Source: a virus
Strand: one strand, 5' to 3'
Virus record (IMG/VR): IMGVR_UViG_3300047175_000261
Location: 1 to 39,464 of that record
Length of the DNA stretch: 39,464 nucleotides
The notes under the pieces are model-generated. The model saw only the letters and a program-made list of their open reading frames with translations, did no database searches and was not told the DNA's origin. Shown here piece after piece: positions 7,911 through 14,824 of this stretch (position 1 is its first letter; each line of letters begins with the position of its first letter). The translations under genes and the position numbers were made by a program.

Positions 7911-7939
7911 TTGACTATCGTTTTCAAATTTGGTTTCAT
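7911..7939 (+). promoter_or_regulatory. Possible promoter for the rightward pair inside the late operon
   Basis: TTGACT at 7911-7916 and TTTCAT at 7934-7939 are separated by 17 bases. The -10 match is only moderate. It lies in the divergent gap between the scaffold gene and the rightward gene starting at 7979, where a promoter is needed. Confidence 0.3.
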
Positions 7940-7978
7940 TTAAACTGAAAATTTTAATTGGATCAAGGATTTTATATT

Positions 7979-8323
7979 ATGATAACAACCACAAGTCACT
8001 TACCTCCTTTGATCAAAGAATCATTTAGTAAACCATTACTTTGTTTTCCTAGAATAAAATTTAATGAAGATGAAGAAGATTTATATCGATGGTATAAATT
8101 TATTAAAAAAAAGATAAAAAATGAAAATCAAAAAGAATTAGAAAAAAAATTTTTAGAGATCTATGCGCAAATTGAAAAAGAAATCCATGAAAGCAAAATT
8201 CGAAACGAAACTCAAGAACCCTTCTATCGTATTACCTTGTTTAATCGAAGCCGCGGAAAAATACTTGAAGGAATTAAAAGAAAAGCCTTTATATTTAAAT
8301 ATAGGGGAAACGATGACATTTAG
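7979..8323 (+). CDS. Unknown protein, first of a rightward pair inserted in the late operon
   Basis: Start chosen at ATG 7979, nine bases after AAGGA; 114 residues. The N-terminal 75 residues are charged and helical (KFNEDEEDLYRWYKFIKKKI). After about residue 70 the reading is doubtful: a second frame (ATG 8187 to 8345) encodes a better-looking stretch (IVLPCLIEAAEKYLKELKEK). The real protein may therefore be frameshifted near 8190-8205, or a second small gene may overlap. The stop TAG at 8321-8323 contributes to the ribosome site AGGAG of the next gene. It is opposite in direction and more AT-rich than its neighbours, so it looks like an inserted cargo (moron-like) gene. No family recognised. 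Confidence 0.55.
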   Translation: MITTTSHLPPLIKESFSKPLLCFPRIKFNEDEEDLYRWYKFIKKKIKNENQKELEKKFLEIYAQIEKEIHESKIRNETQEPFYRITLFNRSRGKILEGIKRKAFIFKYRGNDDI

Positions 8324-8331
8324 GAGCACCA

Positions 8332-8910
8332 ATGAAAGTAACTAGAACGGAAGCTCATGATCGTTTTTTAGAGATTCAAAAACAAGAAGATCCGATTCAA
8401 CAAGGTTTTGAAGATTGCAAATTTCGCAATCCATTGTCTCTTGAACTGTTCGAATATTCGAATTACATTTATGTTTTTGCTCACAAAAGAGAAGTTGGAG
8501 CTGATGAGAAATTGGAAAAGTTTATGAGGGATTTGACCGAATCCATGACCAATCCGTTTTATCAAAGAAAATATACTACCATGTCCGACGTGCCCTCGTT
8601 CCGAATCCTATGGCAACCTCGATTGACAAAGCCCGAACCTCAACCCAACTCTTATCTGTTCCGTACCCTTAAAGACAACAACGACGTAGAAGTGTACTGG
8701 ATTCTTCCTCCTTTTGAATTGTTTAACGAATATCAAAAAGGGGATATGATCCAAGACGAAATCATTTGCGAAAGCATCGACCGTTTTCTCAACAACAAAG
8801 CATCCCTGTGTGTTCCGCATCGGGATGATTTACCTCTTGAAAAAGTAAAAGAAATTATTCGAAAAATGTGTAAAAAAGATAAAAAGAAGGAAAAGAAACT
8901 AATTTTGTAA
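8332..8910 (+). CDS. Unknown protein, second of the rightward inserted pair
   Basis: 192 residues; ATG 8332 follows AGGAG by five bases. It is a mixed alpha/beta protein with an aromatic-rich centre (EYSNYIYVFAHKREVGADE near residue 40, then VEVYWILPPFELF near 120) and a highly basic C-terminus (KKDKKKEKK). No membrane segment or catalytic motif is evident. It ends 2 bases from the end of the convergent leftward gene, leaving no room for a terminator. Its function is unknown; its position inside the leftward structural operon suggests accessory cargo. Confidence 0.7.
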   Translation: MKVTRTEAHDRFLEIQKQEDPIQQGFEDCKFRNPLSLELFEYSNYIYVFAHKREVGADEKLEKFMRDLTESMTNPFYQRKYTTMSDVPSFRILWQPRLTKPEPQPNSYLFRTLKDNNDVEVYWILPPFELFNEYQKGDMIQDEIICESIDRFLNNKASLCVPHRDDLPLEKVKEIIRKMCKKDKKKEKKLIL

Positions 8911-8911
8911 A

Positions 8912-9112
8912 TTACGCCAATGTTGTCGGAGGCTCACGCAGTTGACGATTTGACGTCCGAATCTGCCCATGCCCCCGAATCATCCGACCTACGGGATTCT
9001 TAATCGCTTGACCATAGAATGTACCTGCGGGAACGCCTGTCATGGCACGAATGTCCGTGTCCGAAGGATCGAAGTTCCCGGGATCTTGACTAGTACTCTT
9101 TTTTCTTGCCAT
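8912..9112 (-). CDS. Small virion-region protein
   Basis: 66 residues (MARKKSTSQDPGNFDPSDTD at the start), basic and glycine/proline containing, with no predicted membrane segment. It overlaps the start region of the next leftward gene's end by 23 bases (9090-9112), typical of a tightly packed phage operon. Two further small genes follow upstream between portal and scaffold. I do not recognise the family; podoviruses often carry small head-completion or capsid-associated proteins here. Confidence 0.6.
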   Translation of the reverse strand: MARKKSTSQDPGNFDPSDTDIRAMTGVPAGTFYGQAIKNPVGRMIRGHGQIRTSNRQLREPPTTLA

Positions 9113-9350
9113 ACATCTTCATCGGAGTTTCCGGAATGTTATCCGTTCTCATGGTATCAACACGGCCAAAAGGAAGAGTATCGGCATCAAGCTTTGCGGG
9201 ACCCTTTCGACCGATGGGGCTTTTAAATCCCATCCCGTACGAATCGCCTGCGGAAACCATTGTCCGATGATCATAACAAGGAGCGGTAAAATCCCACGGA
9301 TTTTTCTTTTCGTCCGGTTTAACCCTTGGGGCGATTGGATCCTTAAACAT
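9090..9350 (-). CDS. Small virion-region protein
   Basis: 86 residues, rich in Pro, Gly, Lys and Asp (MFKDPIAPRVKPDEKKNPWD at the start; a repeated MGFKSPIGRKGP-like middle). It overlaps the downstream small gene by 23 bases and lies 11 bases from the upstream one. No known motif is visible. Such low-complexity, Gly/Pro-rich small proteins between portal and scaffold genes are commonly virion components, but this is only positional inference. Confidence 0.6.
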   Translation of the reverse strand: MFKDPIAPRVKPDEKKNPWDFTAPCYDHRTMVSAGDSYGMGFKSPIGRKGPAKLDADTLPFGRVDTMRTDNIPETPMKMYGKKKEY

Positions 9351-9361
9351 TTGTCACGCTC

Positions 9362-9580
9362 CTAGTAGCGATACCCTTGCTTCATGGGATGGGATCGAAT
9401 CTTTTTTTGGGCCATTTCTTGCTGTTCTTTCAGCTTTTCGGTGGTATCCCAGTATTCGGACAGTTCCCCTTCGCCGCCTGCGGACGATTCCATTTTGGTT
9501 TTGGATCCCATTGGAAACACTTCCCCTTTTGCCGGTGCTCCCGCCCACACTTTGTGGTCATCAATGCGTCTGCCCCCCAT
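9362..9580 (-). CDS. Small virion-region protein
   Basis: 72 residues from ATG 9580, preceded by GGAGG. It begins MGGRRIDDHKVWAGAPAKGE and ends in a helical charged segment (EYWDTTEKLKEQQEMAQKK) followed by a basic tail. The reading frame fits the operon order portal, 44-residue gene, this gene, two small genes. Other frames across this stretch have no ribosome site or operon context. Function unknown. Confidence 0.6.
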   Translation of the reverse strand: MGGRRIDDHKVWAGAPAKGEVFPMGSKTKMESSAGGEGELSEYWDTTEKLKEQQEMAQKKIRSHPMKQGYRY

Positions 9581-9645
9581 GGTGGCCTCCTATAATTAAG
9601 AAAATTTGATTCTAAAATTTAAAAAAATATTTGTAAACGTTTATT

Positions 9646-9780
9646 TCAGCGGTGACATCCGTTCTTTTTGTAATTTTCCAAAATTACGATAAAATGTCTC
9701 ACTTCGTCTTTATTATCAAAGGTTTGCTTCACATAAAGCACCTTGTTTCTTTCAAAATAATATTTTACAACTATTTTCAT
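9646..9780 (-). CDS. 44-residue protein coupled to portal
   Basis: ATG 9780-9778 overlaps the portal stop codon as ATGA. The product is 44 residues, basic, with a beta-like N-terminus (MKIVVKYYFERNKVLYVKQ) and a helical C-terminus ending in a His/Cys/Arg-rich tail. No family is recognised. The evidence for a real gene is the coupling overlap and an intact frame of phage-like composition. Confidence 0.55.
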   Translation of the reverse strand: MKIVVKYYFERNKVLYVKQTFDNKDEVRHFIVILENYKKNGCHR

Positions 9781-11861
9781 TGCGGTTGATCGGGTTGTTG
9801 AGGTTCCTGCGGCATTTGCGGTTGTTGAACTCCGGGCATTCCTTTAAGAATTTCGTTCATAAATTCGTTTTGTGTTGCTTCCTGTTGAGATTTTTGCGTT
9901 TCTGCGTCTTCTTTGACAATGTCTTGATTTTGCAAAGCATCGATCTCGCCCAGTTTGACCATGGTTTCCACTGCGCCCAGCTTTGCGGTGACATCGACCA
10001 TCTTTTCAAGAGCTTCCATTTTTGCTTTAGTTGCAAGTGCCCTGTTTTTGGTGAGTTCGGATTCTCTTTCGTCTTTGAGACCCAGATCCGATTCGTAACG
10101 TCCGTACCGTTCTTTGGCCGATGCGATGTTGCTTGCCGCTTTGGACTGCAACTCTTGCAGTTTGGCGTGTTCGATGGCGTGAGCCACCTGTGCAGCTTCT
10201 TGTTGTGCGGCGGCTTGTTTTTGGGCCACTTCTGCAAGAATTTCCATAAGCTCTTTTTTCCCTTGAATTGGAGCTTTGGCCGCAAGTTTTTCGGGAGGAA
10301 TAATCCCGCCGAGTTGCTGATTGAGTTCAAGCCACGCTTGGTATTCTTGATACTGTTGCGTAGGAGTAAGAACTCCTTCTTCAACGGTGGTTTCATAGTT
10401 GGCAAAAATACGGGAATAGAAAAAGGGAGAAGGTTCTTCGTTGATCATCATTCCCACTTTGGAAGCATTCCAATTGTTGAGAACAATTTTCAGGCATTTT
10501 TTCCCGAGATTTTTCAACGATAAATCCCACTGGTCAAAATATTTTTGTAACACCATCAAATTTGCGGCTTGCTTCATCATAATCGTTGTGGAAGACGCTT
10601 GCTTCATGTCTTGAGCCGACCACGTTTCGAGATTGACTCCCGAGGTAGAGAAAATCAGGGATTGCAACTGATCCGCAAGAGCCATGTCCGACTCGGGAAC
10701 GGCCGAAGGCACAATCTTTTGAACATCGGTTAACTCATACCCTTCGTTGACAATTACATCCCATCCCTGACCGGATTTTTTAAGATTGTCTTCATTGGCC
10801 ACCGCTCCGATTTTTCGTATCCATCCTGCATTAATCGTCGCTTCGCTGATGTCATGGTTAATAATGATGCGGCGATTCAAAAGATAATTTGAATCACGCA
10901 TCGTTCGTACTAAACCTCTTACGCGTAAATCATAATAATTTATATGGGGTTCGTAATTCCAAAGGACGGGAATAAATGGGCAATCGTCAAATCCGAGGGG
11001 ATTATTCCCTTGGTACATCATTTGATCGTTCAGAACGACCGCAAGCTTCCACGTAGGAACCTCCATTTCCACAACTTCGAGATCGGGAAAAGATTGGAGC
11101 ATGATATCTTGCGGTTGATCTTCGGCATATTCGAAAAACTGATTTGTAGATCGAGAATACAGCTTCTTTTTTTTCCGTTTCCACTTGTACCACACGTAAG
11201 AAAGGACCATCAAATCATTTCTTGACATGTTATAATTCTCAGGGAGAAAGTAAAACGATCCAAATCTTTGGGGCGATCCCATCATGGGTCGAATTAGATT
11301 GAGTTTATCAGGGAATCGGTCTTGCGCTTCCTTTTTAGAAATGTACTCTTGACACCAGATATACTGAGAATCTTCAAACCCAAAATCACGCGCATATGGA
11401 TCGCACAAAAACGAGTTGTATTCCCACAATTTCAGCTTCATTTCCCCTTGGGCGGGATCACACCCTCGATAATCAAGATACGGTTGAAGAAGAACCATTC
11501 CGGTAATCGCGGCTTGCTCACAGGCTCGGGAAAATTGCTCGTGAAATGCCCCTGAGTTGAACACCTTCGTCATCAGCTTTGTATACTGGTCCGTTGTTTG
11601 GGTATCCGCACCTTCCGTAGGAATGTAATTAATTTGTTTACGATGCTGCCTTTGGTAGCCCGTGACCATGTTGACAGGCTGTTGTAACAAGTTGAAATAG
11701 AACTTGTTAAGACCTTGTTGCTGATTTAATCCGAAGTATCGATTAATGTATTCTTGACAGCCCGCATAAAATAAAGTATCGATGTTACTTTGATTCCATC
11801 GACTTTGCTCAATCGGCTGAAATTTGCTGTACAGATTGTCCAACCAGGTGCGGACATTCAT
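9777..11861 (-). CDS. Portal protein (P22-like type)
   Basis: 694 residues, close to the size of P22-type portals. It forms the dodecameric ring at one capsid vertex through which DNA enters and leaves, and it binds terminase. The N-terminal half has the usual portal content, including a QPVNMVTGYQRQHRKQINYI stretch near residue 60 that is typical of P22-like portals. The C-terminal ~190 residues are a long Gln/Ala/Glu-rich coiled coil ending in a Pro/Gln tail (MPQEPQQPDQPQ), matching the extended barrel of these portals. The start codon at 11861 lacks a clear Shine-Dalgarno; a second ATG follows at 11857. Hairpins occupy the leader. Family assignment is from memory and position between terL and scaffold. 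Confidence 0.88.
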   Translation of the reverse strand: MNVRTWLDNLYSKFQPIEQSRWNQSNIDTLFYAGCQEYINRYFGLNQQQGLNKFYFNLLQQPVNMVTGYQRQHRKQINYIPTEGADTQTTDQYTKLMTKVFNSGAFHEQFSRACEQAAITGMVLLQPYLDYRGCDPAQGEMKLKLWEYNSFLCDPYARDFGFEDSQYIWCQEYISKKEAQDRFPDKLNLIRPMMGSPQRFGSFYFLPENYNMSRNDLMVLSYVWYKWKRKKKKLYSRSTNQFFEYAEDQPQDIMLQSFPDLEVVEMEVPTWKLAVVLNDQMMYQGNNPLGFDDCPFIPVLWNYEPHINYYDLRVRGLVRTMRDSNYLLNRRIIINHDISEATINAGWIRKIGAVANEDNLKKSGQGWDVIVNEGYELTDVQKIVPSAVPESDMALADQLQSLIFSTSGVNLETWSAQDMKQASSTTIMMKQAANLMVLQKYFDQWDLSLKNLGKKCLKIVLNNWNASKVGMMINEEPSPFFYSRIFANYETTVEEGVLTPTQQYQEYQAWLELNQQLGGIIPPEKLAAKAPIQGKKELMEILAEVAQKQAAAQQEAAQVAHAIEHAKLQELQSKAASNIASAKERYGRYESDLGLKDERESELTKNRALATKAKMEALEKMVDVTAKLGAVETMVKLGEIDALQNQDIVKEDAETQKSQQEATQNEFMNEILKGMPGVQQPQMPQEPQQPDQPQ

Positions 11862-11863
11862 TT

Positions 11864-11888
11864 GGGAAGGCTCTTGCGAAGCCTCCCA
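11864..11888 (-). promoter_or_regulatory. Hairpin just upstream of the portal start codon
   Basis: On the minus strand GGGAGGCT and AGCCTTCCC pair around a 7-nt loop with one bulge, ending only 2 bases before ATG 11861. It occupies the place where a ribosome site should be, so it could limit portal translation. No Shine-Dalgarno is visible nearby. Confidence 0.45.
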
Positions 11889-11903
11889 CGGAGGATTGTA
11901 GAA

Positions 11904-11947
11904 AGACGTAACGACCCCCCAAGTTTGGAAGTTTGTGTGTTACGTCT
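11904..11947. repeat. Inverted repeat in the portal leader
   Basis: AGACGTAAC (11904-11912) and GTTACGTCT (11939-11947) are perfect 9-bp complements separated by 26 bases. The upstream arm lies where transcription from the candidate promoter at 11948-11977 would start, so it could be an operator or a 5' RNA stem. Confidence 0.5.
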
Positions 11948-11977
11948 AATCTAGCACTAAATATTTTAATGCATCAA
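11948..11977 (-). promoter_or_regulatory. Candidate promoter for portal
   Basis: TTGATG and TAGATT are 18 bases apart on the minus strand. The -35 overlaps the end of the SPFH gene. The match is moderate, but the 112-base gap before portal is the longest between leftward genes in this part of the operon. Confidence 0.3.
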
Positions 11978-12864
11978 GTTTTGTTTTGCAATTGAAGTAA
12001 AGGAATGGCTCCCGAAGTAACTTGGGGAAGTTTTCCGTCCCATCGTTGCACCGACTGCCATAAAATCAGCTCTTGAGTGATCGATTGCGATAAAATTGAG
12101 TTGGCCTCCGCTTCGGCATTGGCTTTAAGCAAAGCGCATTTAGCTTCCCCTTCAGCTTTGGCGACTTGTTTTTTCGCTTCGGCTTCCGCTTCTCGAAGCT
12201 CGTTTTCCCTTTGTTGAGCTCGTTGCATCGCTTCAATTTTAGAGTTAAGAGCCACGATGACGTTTTGAGGGAAATGAAAACGACCGATCAAATAGATCCG
12301 AGATAAAACAATCCCCATCTCTTGAAAATCCATTTTTACATGCTGTTCGACATCATGAAAAAAGAACTCTTTTCCGCTGTATAAATCTTCAATACATGTT
12401 TTGGAAGCGGATTTGTTAATGGCATCGCGGATGTAATTTCGGATAAACACATTGGTAATCTCATCCATCCCTCTTCGATATTTTTGGAAAATGGTGGGAA
12501 TTGCATTTGGCTTTAGGTGATACGTAATTCCAATATCTGCATGTACGGCCATTCCTTCGGAAGTTTGAAAACTGAACCCTTCTTTTTCCCCTTCCCACGT
12601 ATTGTTTTGTTCAAAGATCGGAAATTCGTAGACCTTTTTCCACGGTGCGATCCAATGAATCCCCACATGCAACTCTTTTGCTTCAACCCCTTTTGAATTG
12701 CCAAGCATGTCAATCACAACTCCGACATATCCGGGACTGATCATTTTGAAACAAAACAACCAGATAATAAATAAAGAAAATAAAAAAATTGATTTTAATT
12801 TATTATTAAATATCCAAAATATAATTTTAGTAAATATTTTCTCTTGTTTTACTTTCGTTATCAT
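11974..12864 (-). CDS. SPFH/Band 7 (prohibitin-like) membrane protein
   Basis: 296 residues. Residues about 25-41 form a single transmembrane helix (IFLFSLFIIWLFCF), preceded by a basic N-terminus. A Band 7/SPFH domain follows at about 43-220, beginning ISPGYVGVVIDMLG, a typical start for this domain. Next comes an Ala/Glu/Lys-rich coiled coil (about 215-262), the oligomerisation arm of prohibitins and HflK/C, and a short hydrophilic tail. Such proteins build large membrane rings; host HflK/C control FtsH protease and influence lambda lysogeny. The gene overlaps the upstream phosphoesterase gene as ATGA, so they are probably co-translated. The family is clear; the role in a phage (membrane remodelling, host-protease control or counter-defence) is inference. 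Confidence 0.85.
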   Translation of the reverse strand: MITKVKQEKIFTKIIFWIFNNKLKSIFLFSLFIIWLFCFKMISPGYVGVVIDMLGNSKGVEAKELHVGIHWIAPWKKVYEFPIFEQNNTWEGEKEGFSFQTSEGMAVHADIGITYHLKPNAIPTIFQKYRRGMDEITNVFIRNYIRDAINKSASKTCIEDLYSGKEFFFHDVEQHVKMDFQEMGIVLSRIYLIGRFHFPQNVIVALNSKIEAMQRAQQRENELREAEAEAKKQVAKAEGEAKCALLKANAEAEANSILSQSITQELILWQSVQRWDGKLPQVTSGAIPLLQLQNKT

Positions 12865-13547
12865 AATTCAATCCTAATTGGGGCGTTAACGGGTTCGTAA
12901 AATTCGTTCACATGAGAAGCATTGACAAATGTAATCGGATATTTTGATTTAAAACCCAATTGCGTTTCTGTTTCTTTTTTTTTCTTTTCCTTAACCCAAG
13001 TTCCATACTGTTCATGAATATGGCCGAAAACAACAAGTTTTAGTTTTTCGAGAGAGATCAATTTTTTGGTAAGACTTCGAGACCCCACAGATCCTTCGTT
13101 TGTCATATCACGAATTCCAAAGGGGGGTCCATGAGCGATGACAATGTCAACATCATCGGGAATCTTGGAAAAATGCTTTTCCAACTCTTCTTCCGTGCCA
13201 GTAAAAGACGCGCAACGAGGGTTGATCCGATCAAAGGTAAGGGACCAAGGCGTTCCCCAAATTTTGAGCCCTTTAAACGAAGATCCCCAATCCGGCAAAT
13301 AATCTACTCCGTCCGGGAAAAAACCAATATTTGGATATTTTTGAAAAAGATGATCGTGATTTCCTGCAATAAATATCTTTTTTTCATATTTTTGCTCTAA
13401 AATCCAATCCATAAAAACCATCAATTCTTCGTGGCTACCGCAACGGGTCAAATCTCCCGCAACAAGTAAAAGATCGCCTCCCGGCATTTCGGGTGTGTGA
13501 CCATGAAGATCCGCAATGCAGTCAATAATAATCTTTTTTCTAAACAT
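12861..13547 (-). CDS. Calcineurin-like metallophosphoesterase
   Basis: 228 residues with the full metal-binding set in order: DLH (Asp13, His15), GDL (Asp32), GNHD (Asn63, His64), AHG (His139) and GHIH (His176, His178). The spacing and the VAGDLTRCG and HGPPFGIRDM segments resemble the compact MPPED-like class of phosphodiesterases. No signal peptide or membrane helix is seen, so it should be cytoplasmic. The substrate (cyclic nucleotide, nucleic-acid end or phosphoprotein) cannot be told from sequence. Its stop overlaps the SPFH start by four bases, suggesting that the two work together, perhaps at the membrane. It lies between terL and portal among accessory genes. Confidence 0.9.
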   Translation of the reverse strand: MFRKKIIIDCIADLHGHTPEMPGGDLLLVAGDLTRCGSHEELMVFMDWILEQKYEKKIFIAGNHDHLFQKYPNIGFFPDGVDYLPDWGSSFKGLKIWGTPWSLTFDRINPRCASFTGTEEELEKHFSKIPDDVDIVIAHGPPFGIRDMTNEGSVGSRSLTKKLISLEKLKLVVFGHIHEQYGTWVKEKKKKETETQLGFKSKYPITFVNASHVNEFYEPVNAPIRIEL

Positions 13548-13561
13548 CTTCCATTTTCTGT

Positions 13562-13891
13562 CTACGGCATTAAACTTTTTATGTAATCCAGGTCTTCTTT
13601 TTCGAACACAAGAAAAACATCTTCATCACAAAAACAACCATCGCGCATGTAATGTTTATTAATTTCTTTAGATTGTCCGGTTTCAAGAATTACTTCATAA
13701 AAATCTGCACGCTCTTTACAATCTTTATAATCAAAATCGACTAAATTAAGATATTTAAAATCAATCGGCTCCGAATTATCAAAATAAGTTTCCCCTTTAA
13801 CACAAAATCCGTCTATAAACCATTTCTCCCCTTTTGCAAAAAAAGTGCCTTCGGGCATTTTTAAAAAATCTTTTCTATTTAGTATTTTCAT
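13562..13891 (-). CDS. Unknown acidic protein
   Basis: 109 residues (MKILNRKDFLKMPEGTFFAK at the start), acidic, with many Asp, Tyr and Phe residues and two Cys near the C-terminus (GCFCDEDVF). It lies 14 bases upstream of the phosphoesterase gene and 37 bases from the tRNA, within the accessory block. No family is recognised. It is more AT-rich than the structural genes, like other accessory genes here. Confidence 0.65.
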   Translation of the reverse strand: MKILNRKDFLKMPEGTFFAKGEKWFIDGFCVKGETYFDNSEPIDFKYLNLVDFDYKDCKERADFYEVILETGQSKEINKHYMRDGCFCDEDVFLVFEKEDLDYIKSLMP

Positions 13892-13928
13892 TTGTTAATT
13901 TTTCCATCGAGTAAACCTTATTAAAATC

Positions 13929-14000
13929 GGGAAATACAGGACTCGAACCCGCAACCTCCGGCGCGACAAGCCGGCATTCTAACCATTGAACTAATTTCCC
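13929..14000 (-). tRNA. tRNA-Asp (anticodon GTC)
   Basis: A 72-nt cloverleaf on the minus strand: 7-bp acceptor (GGGAAAT/ATTTCCC), D arm with AATGGTTA loop, anticodon stem CCGGC/GCCGG around loop TTGTCGC (anticodon GTC), and T arm with TTCGAGT loop. The 3' CCA is not encoded. The T stem contains two G.U pairs. It begins only 3 bases after the last hairpin of repeat array A, so tRNA and array are probably in one transcript and separated by tRNA processing. Confidence 0.95.
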
Positions 14001-14211
14001 ATCGCCGGTTCACCACCGGCACTAATCTTATCTCGTCAATTCGGTTCAAATCTTATCATCTCATATCCGGTGATCTCATTTCACCTCATATCAGTTCACA
14101 TCAATTTTATAAGACTTCGCAGACATAAAGCCCGGTCACCCCGGGCACTAATCTAATCACTTCATTTCAAGTCATTTCACATCAAATCACATCAGATCAC
14201 TTCATTTTACT
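14001..14211 (-). repeat. Array A: two GGUGA-loop hairpins joined by 5-nt UGA repeats
   Basis: Read on the minus strand, the stop codon TAA (14214-14212) of the upstream gene falls exactly on a lattice of TAA and TGA triplets every 5 nt: TCA on the plus strand at 14157, 14162 and so on to 14202, ten in a row. Then come hairpin A1 (14130-14146, GCCCGG-GGTGA-CCGGGC), a small GCGA-loop hairpin, a second pentamer run, and hairpin A2 (14004-14020, GCCGGT-GGTGA-ACCGGC), which abuts tRNA-Asp. The two hairpins are 126 nt apart. A 55-nt block (14035-14089) is identical to 36248-36302 in array C. The design recurs in arrays B and C. No coding frame fits it. Confidence 0.9.
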
Positions 14212-14514
14212 TTATTTAATTTTACTCCCTCTTTTTCGACCCCTCTTATTGTCGTACAGCTTCCAATCATCGTCATCGTAAACGGAAAGGTCCAAAACGG
14301 CACGATCCGTGATCTTGTGCAAGTTTTTGTCCACATCCATCGCTCCGAAAAAGAAAGGGTCCGATGAAATTACGGTTCCTTTTTCCATCAAAGACGGAGT
14401 TACAATGGTAAGATATTCTACCTTCTTGTATTCATTTCCCAACAACAATTTCAAACCCTTCTGATAAATTCTTTCGCCCTTTACCAATTCTTTATACGCT
14501 TCTTTAAAGTTCAT
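14212..14514 (-). CDS. Possible DUF2829/Tad2-like small protein
   Basis: 100 residues. The N-terminus MNFKEAYKELVKGERIYQKG follows the MNF-x-EA-x-x-L-x-x-G-x-x-(V/I) pattern of DUF2829, and residues about 75-88 (DLSVYDDDDWKLYD) match the D-x-x-x-x-D-DW ending of that family. DUF2829 is the fold of Tad2, a phage protein that sequesters the signal molecule of the Thoeris defence system. The middle is divergent and a basic tail (NKRGRKRGSKIK) is added, so the match is weak. It overlaps the upstream gene by 11 bases and is followed at once by repeat array A. Treat anti-defence function as a hypothesis. Confidence 0.7.
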   Translation of the reverse strand: MNFKEAYKELVKGERIYQKGLKLLLGNEYKKVEYLTIVTPSLMEKGTVISSDPFFFGAMDVDKNLHKITDRAVLDLSVYDDDDWKLYDNKRGRKRGSKIK

Positions 14515-14824
14515 CTTTTATTTCTTCGTCCCTTTCTAATTGTAAAACAGATTCAACTAAATTTGGAGCCAATTCTAAATGTTTTTGCACAATCTGTTTA
14601 ACATAATTTTCATCAAAAAAATGAATAATCGTATTAATGTAACAAGCAAGAACATCGTTAACCGTAAAAAAAATCCCCTCATAATCTTCTTCACCGTTAA
14701 TTTTCAACAGCTCCGCAACAAAATTTTCCGACAACATTCGAATTTTTTCTAAATTGTTGCACCTTTCTTGCGAAGGAATTTTTGAATCTAACGAAATATT
14801 CATCGTAACAAAATTAATATCCAT
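14504..14824 (-). CDS. Unknown helical protein downstream of terL
   Basis: 106 residues; start ATG 14824-14822 overlaps the terL stop as TAATG. It is acidic and largely helical (IRMLSENFVAELLKINGEED, then ENYVKQIVQKHLELAPNL). No membrane segment or motif is visible. It is tightly packed with terL and the next gene (11-base overlap), so it belongs to the packaging operon. Function unknown. Confidence 0.65.
   Translation of the reverse strand: MDINFVTMNISLDSKIPSQERCNNLEKIRMLSENFVAELLKINGEEDYEGIFFTVNDVLACYINTIIHFFDENYVKQIVQKHLELAPNLVESVLQLERDEEIKDEL

Noticed and set aside
9780-10523. 247-codon open frame opposite portal
   Set aside because: Phe/Cys-rich antisense of the Gln/Lys-rich portal end; no start signals.
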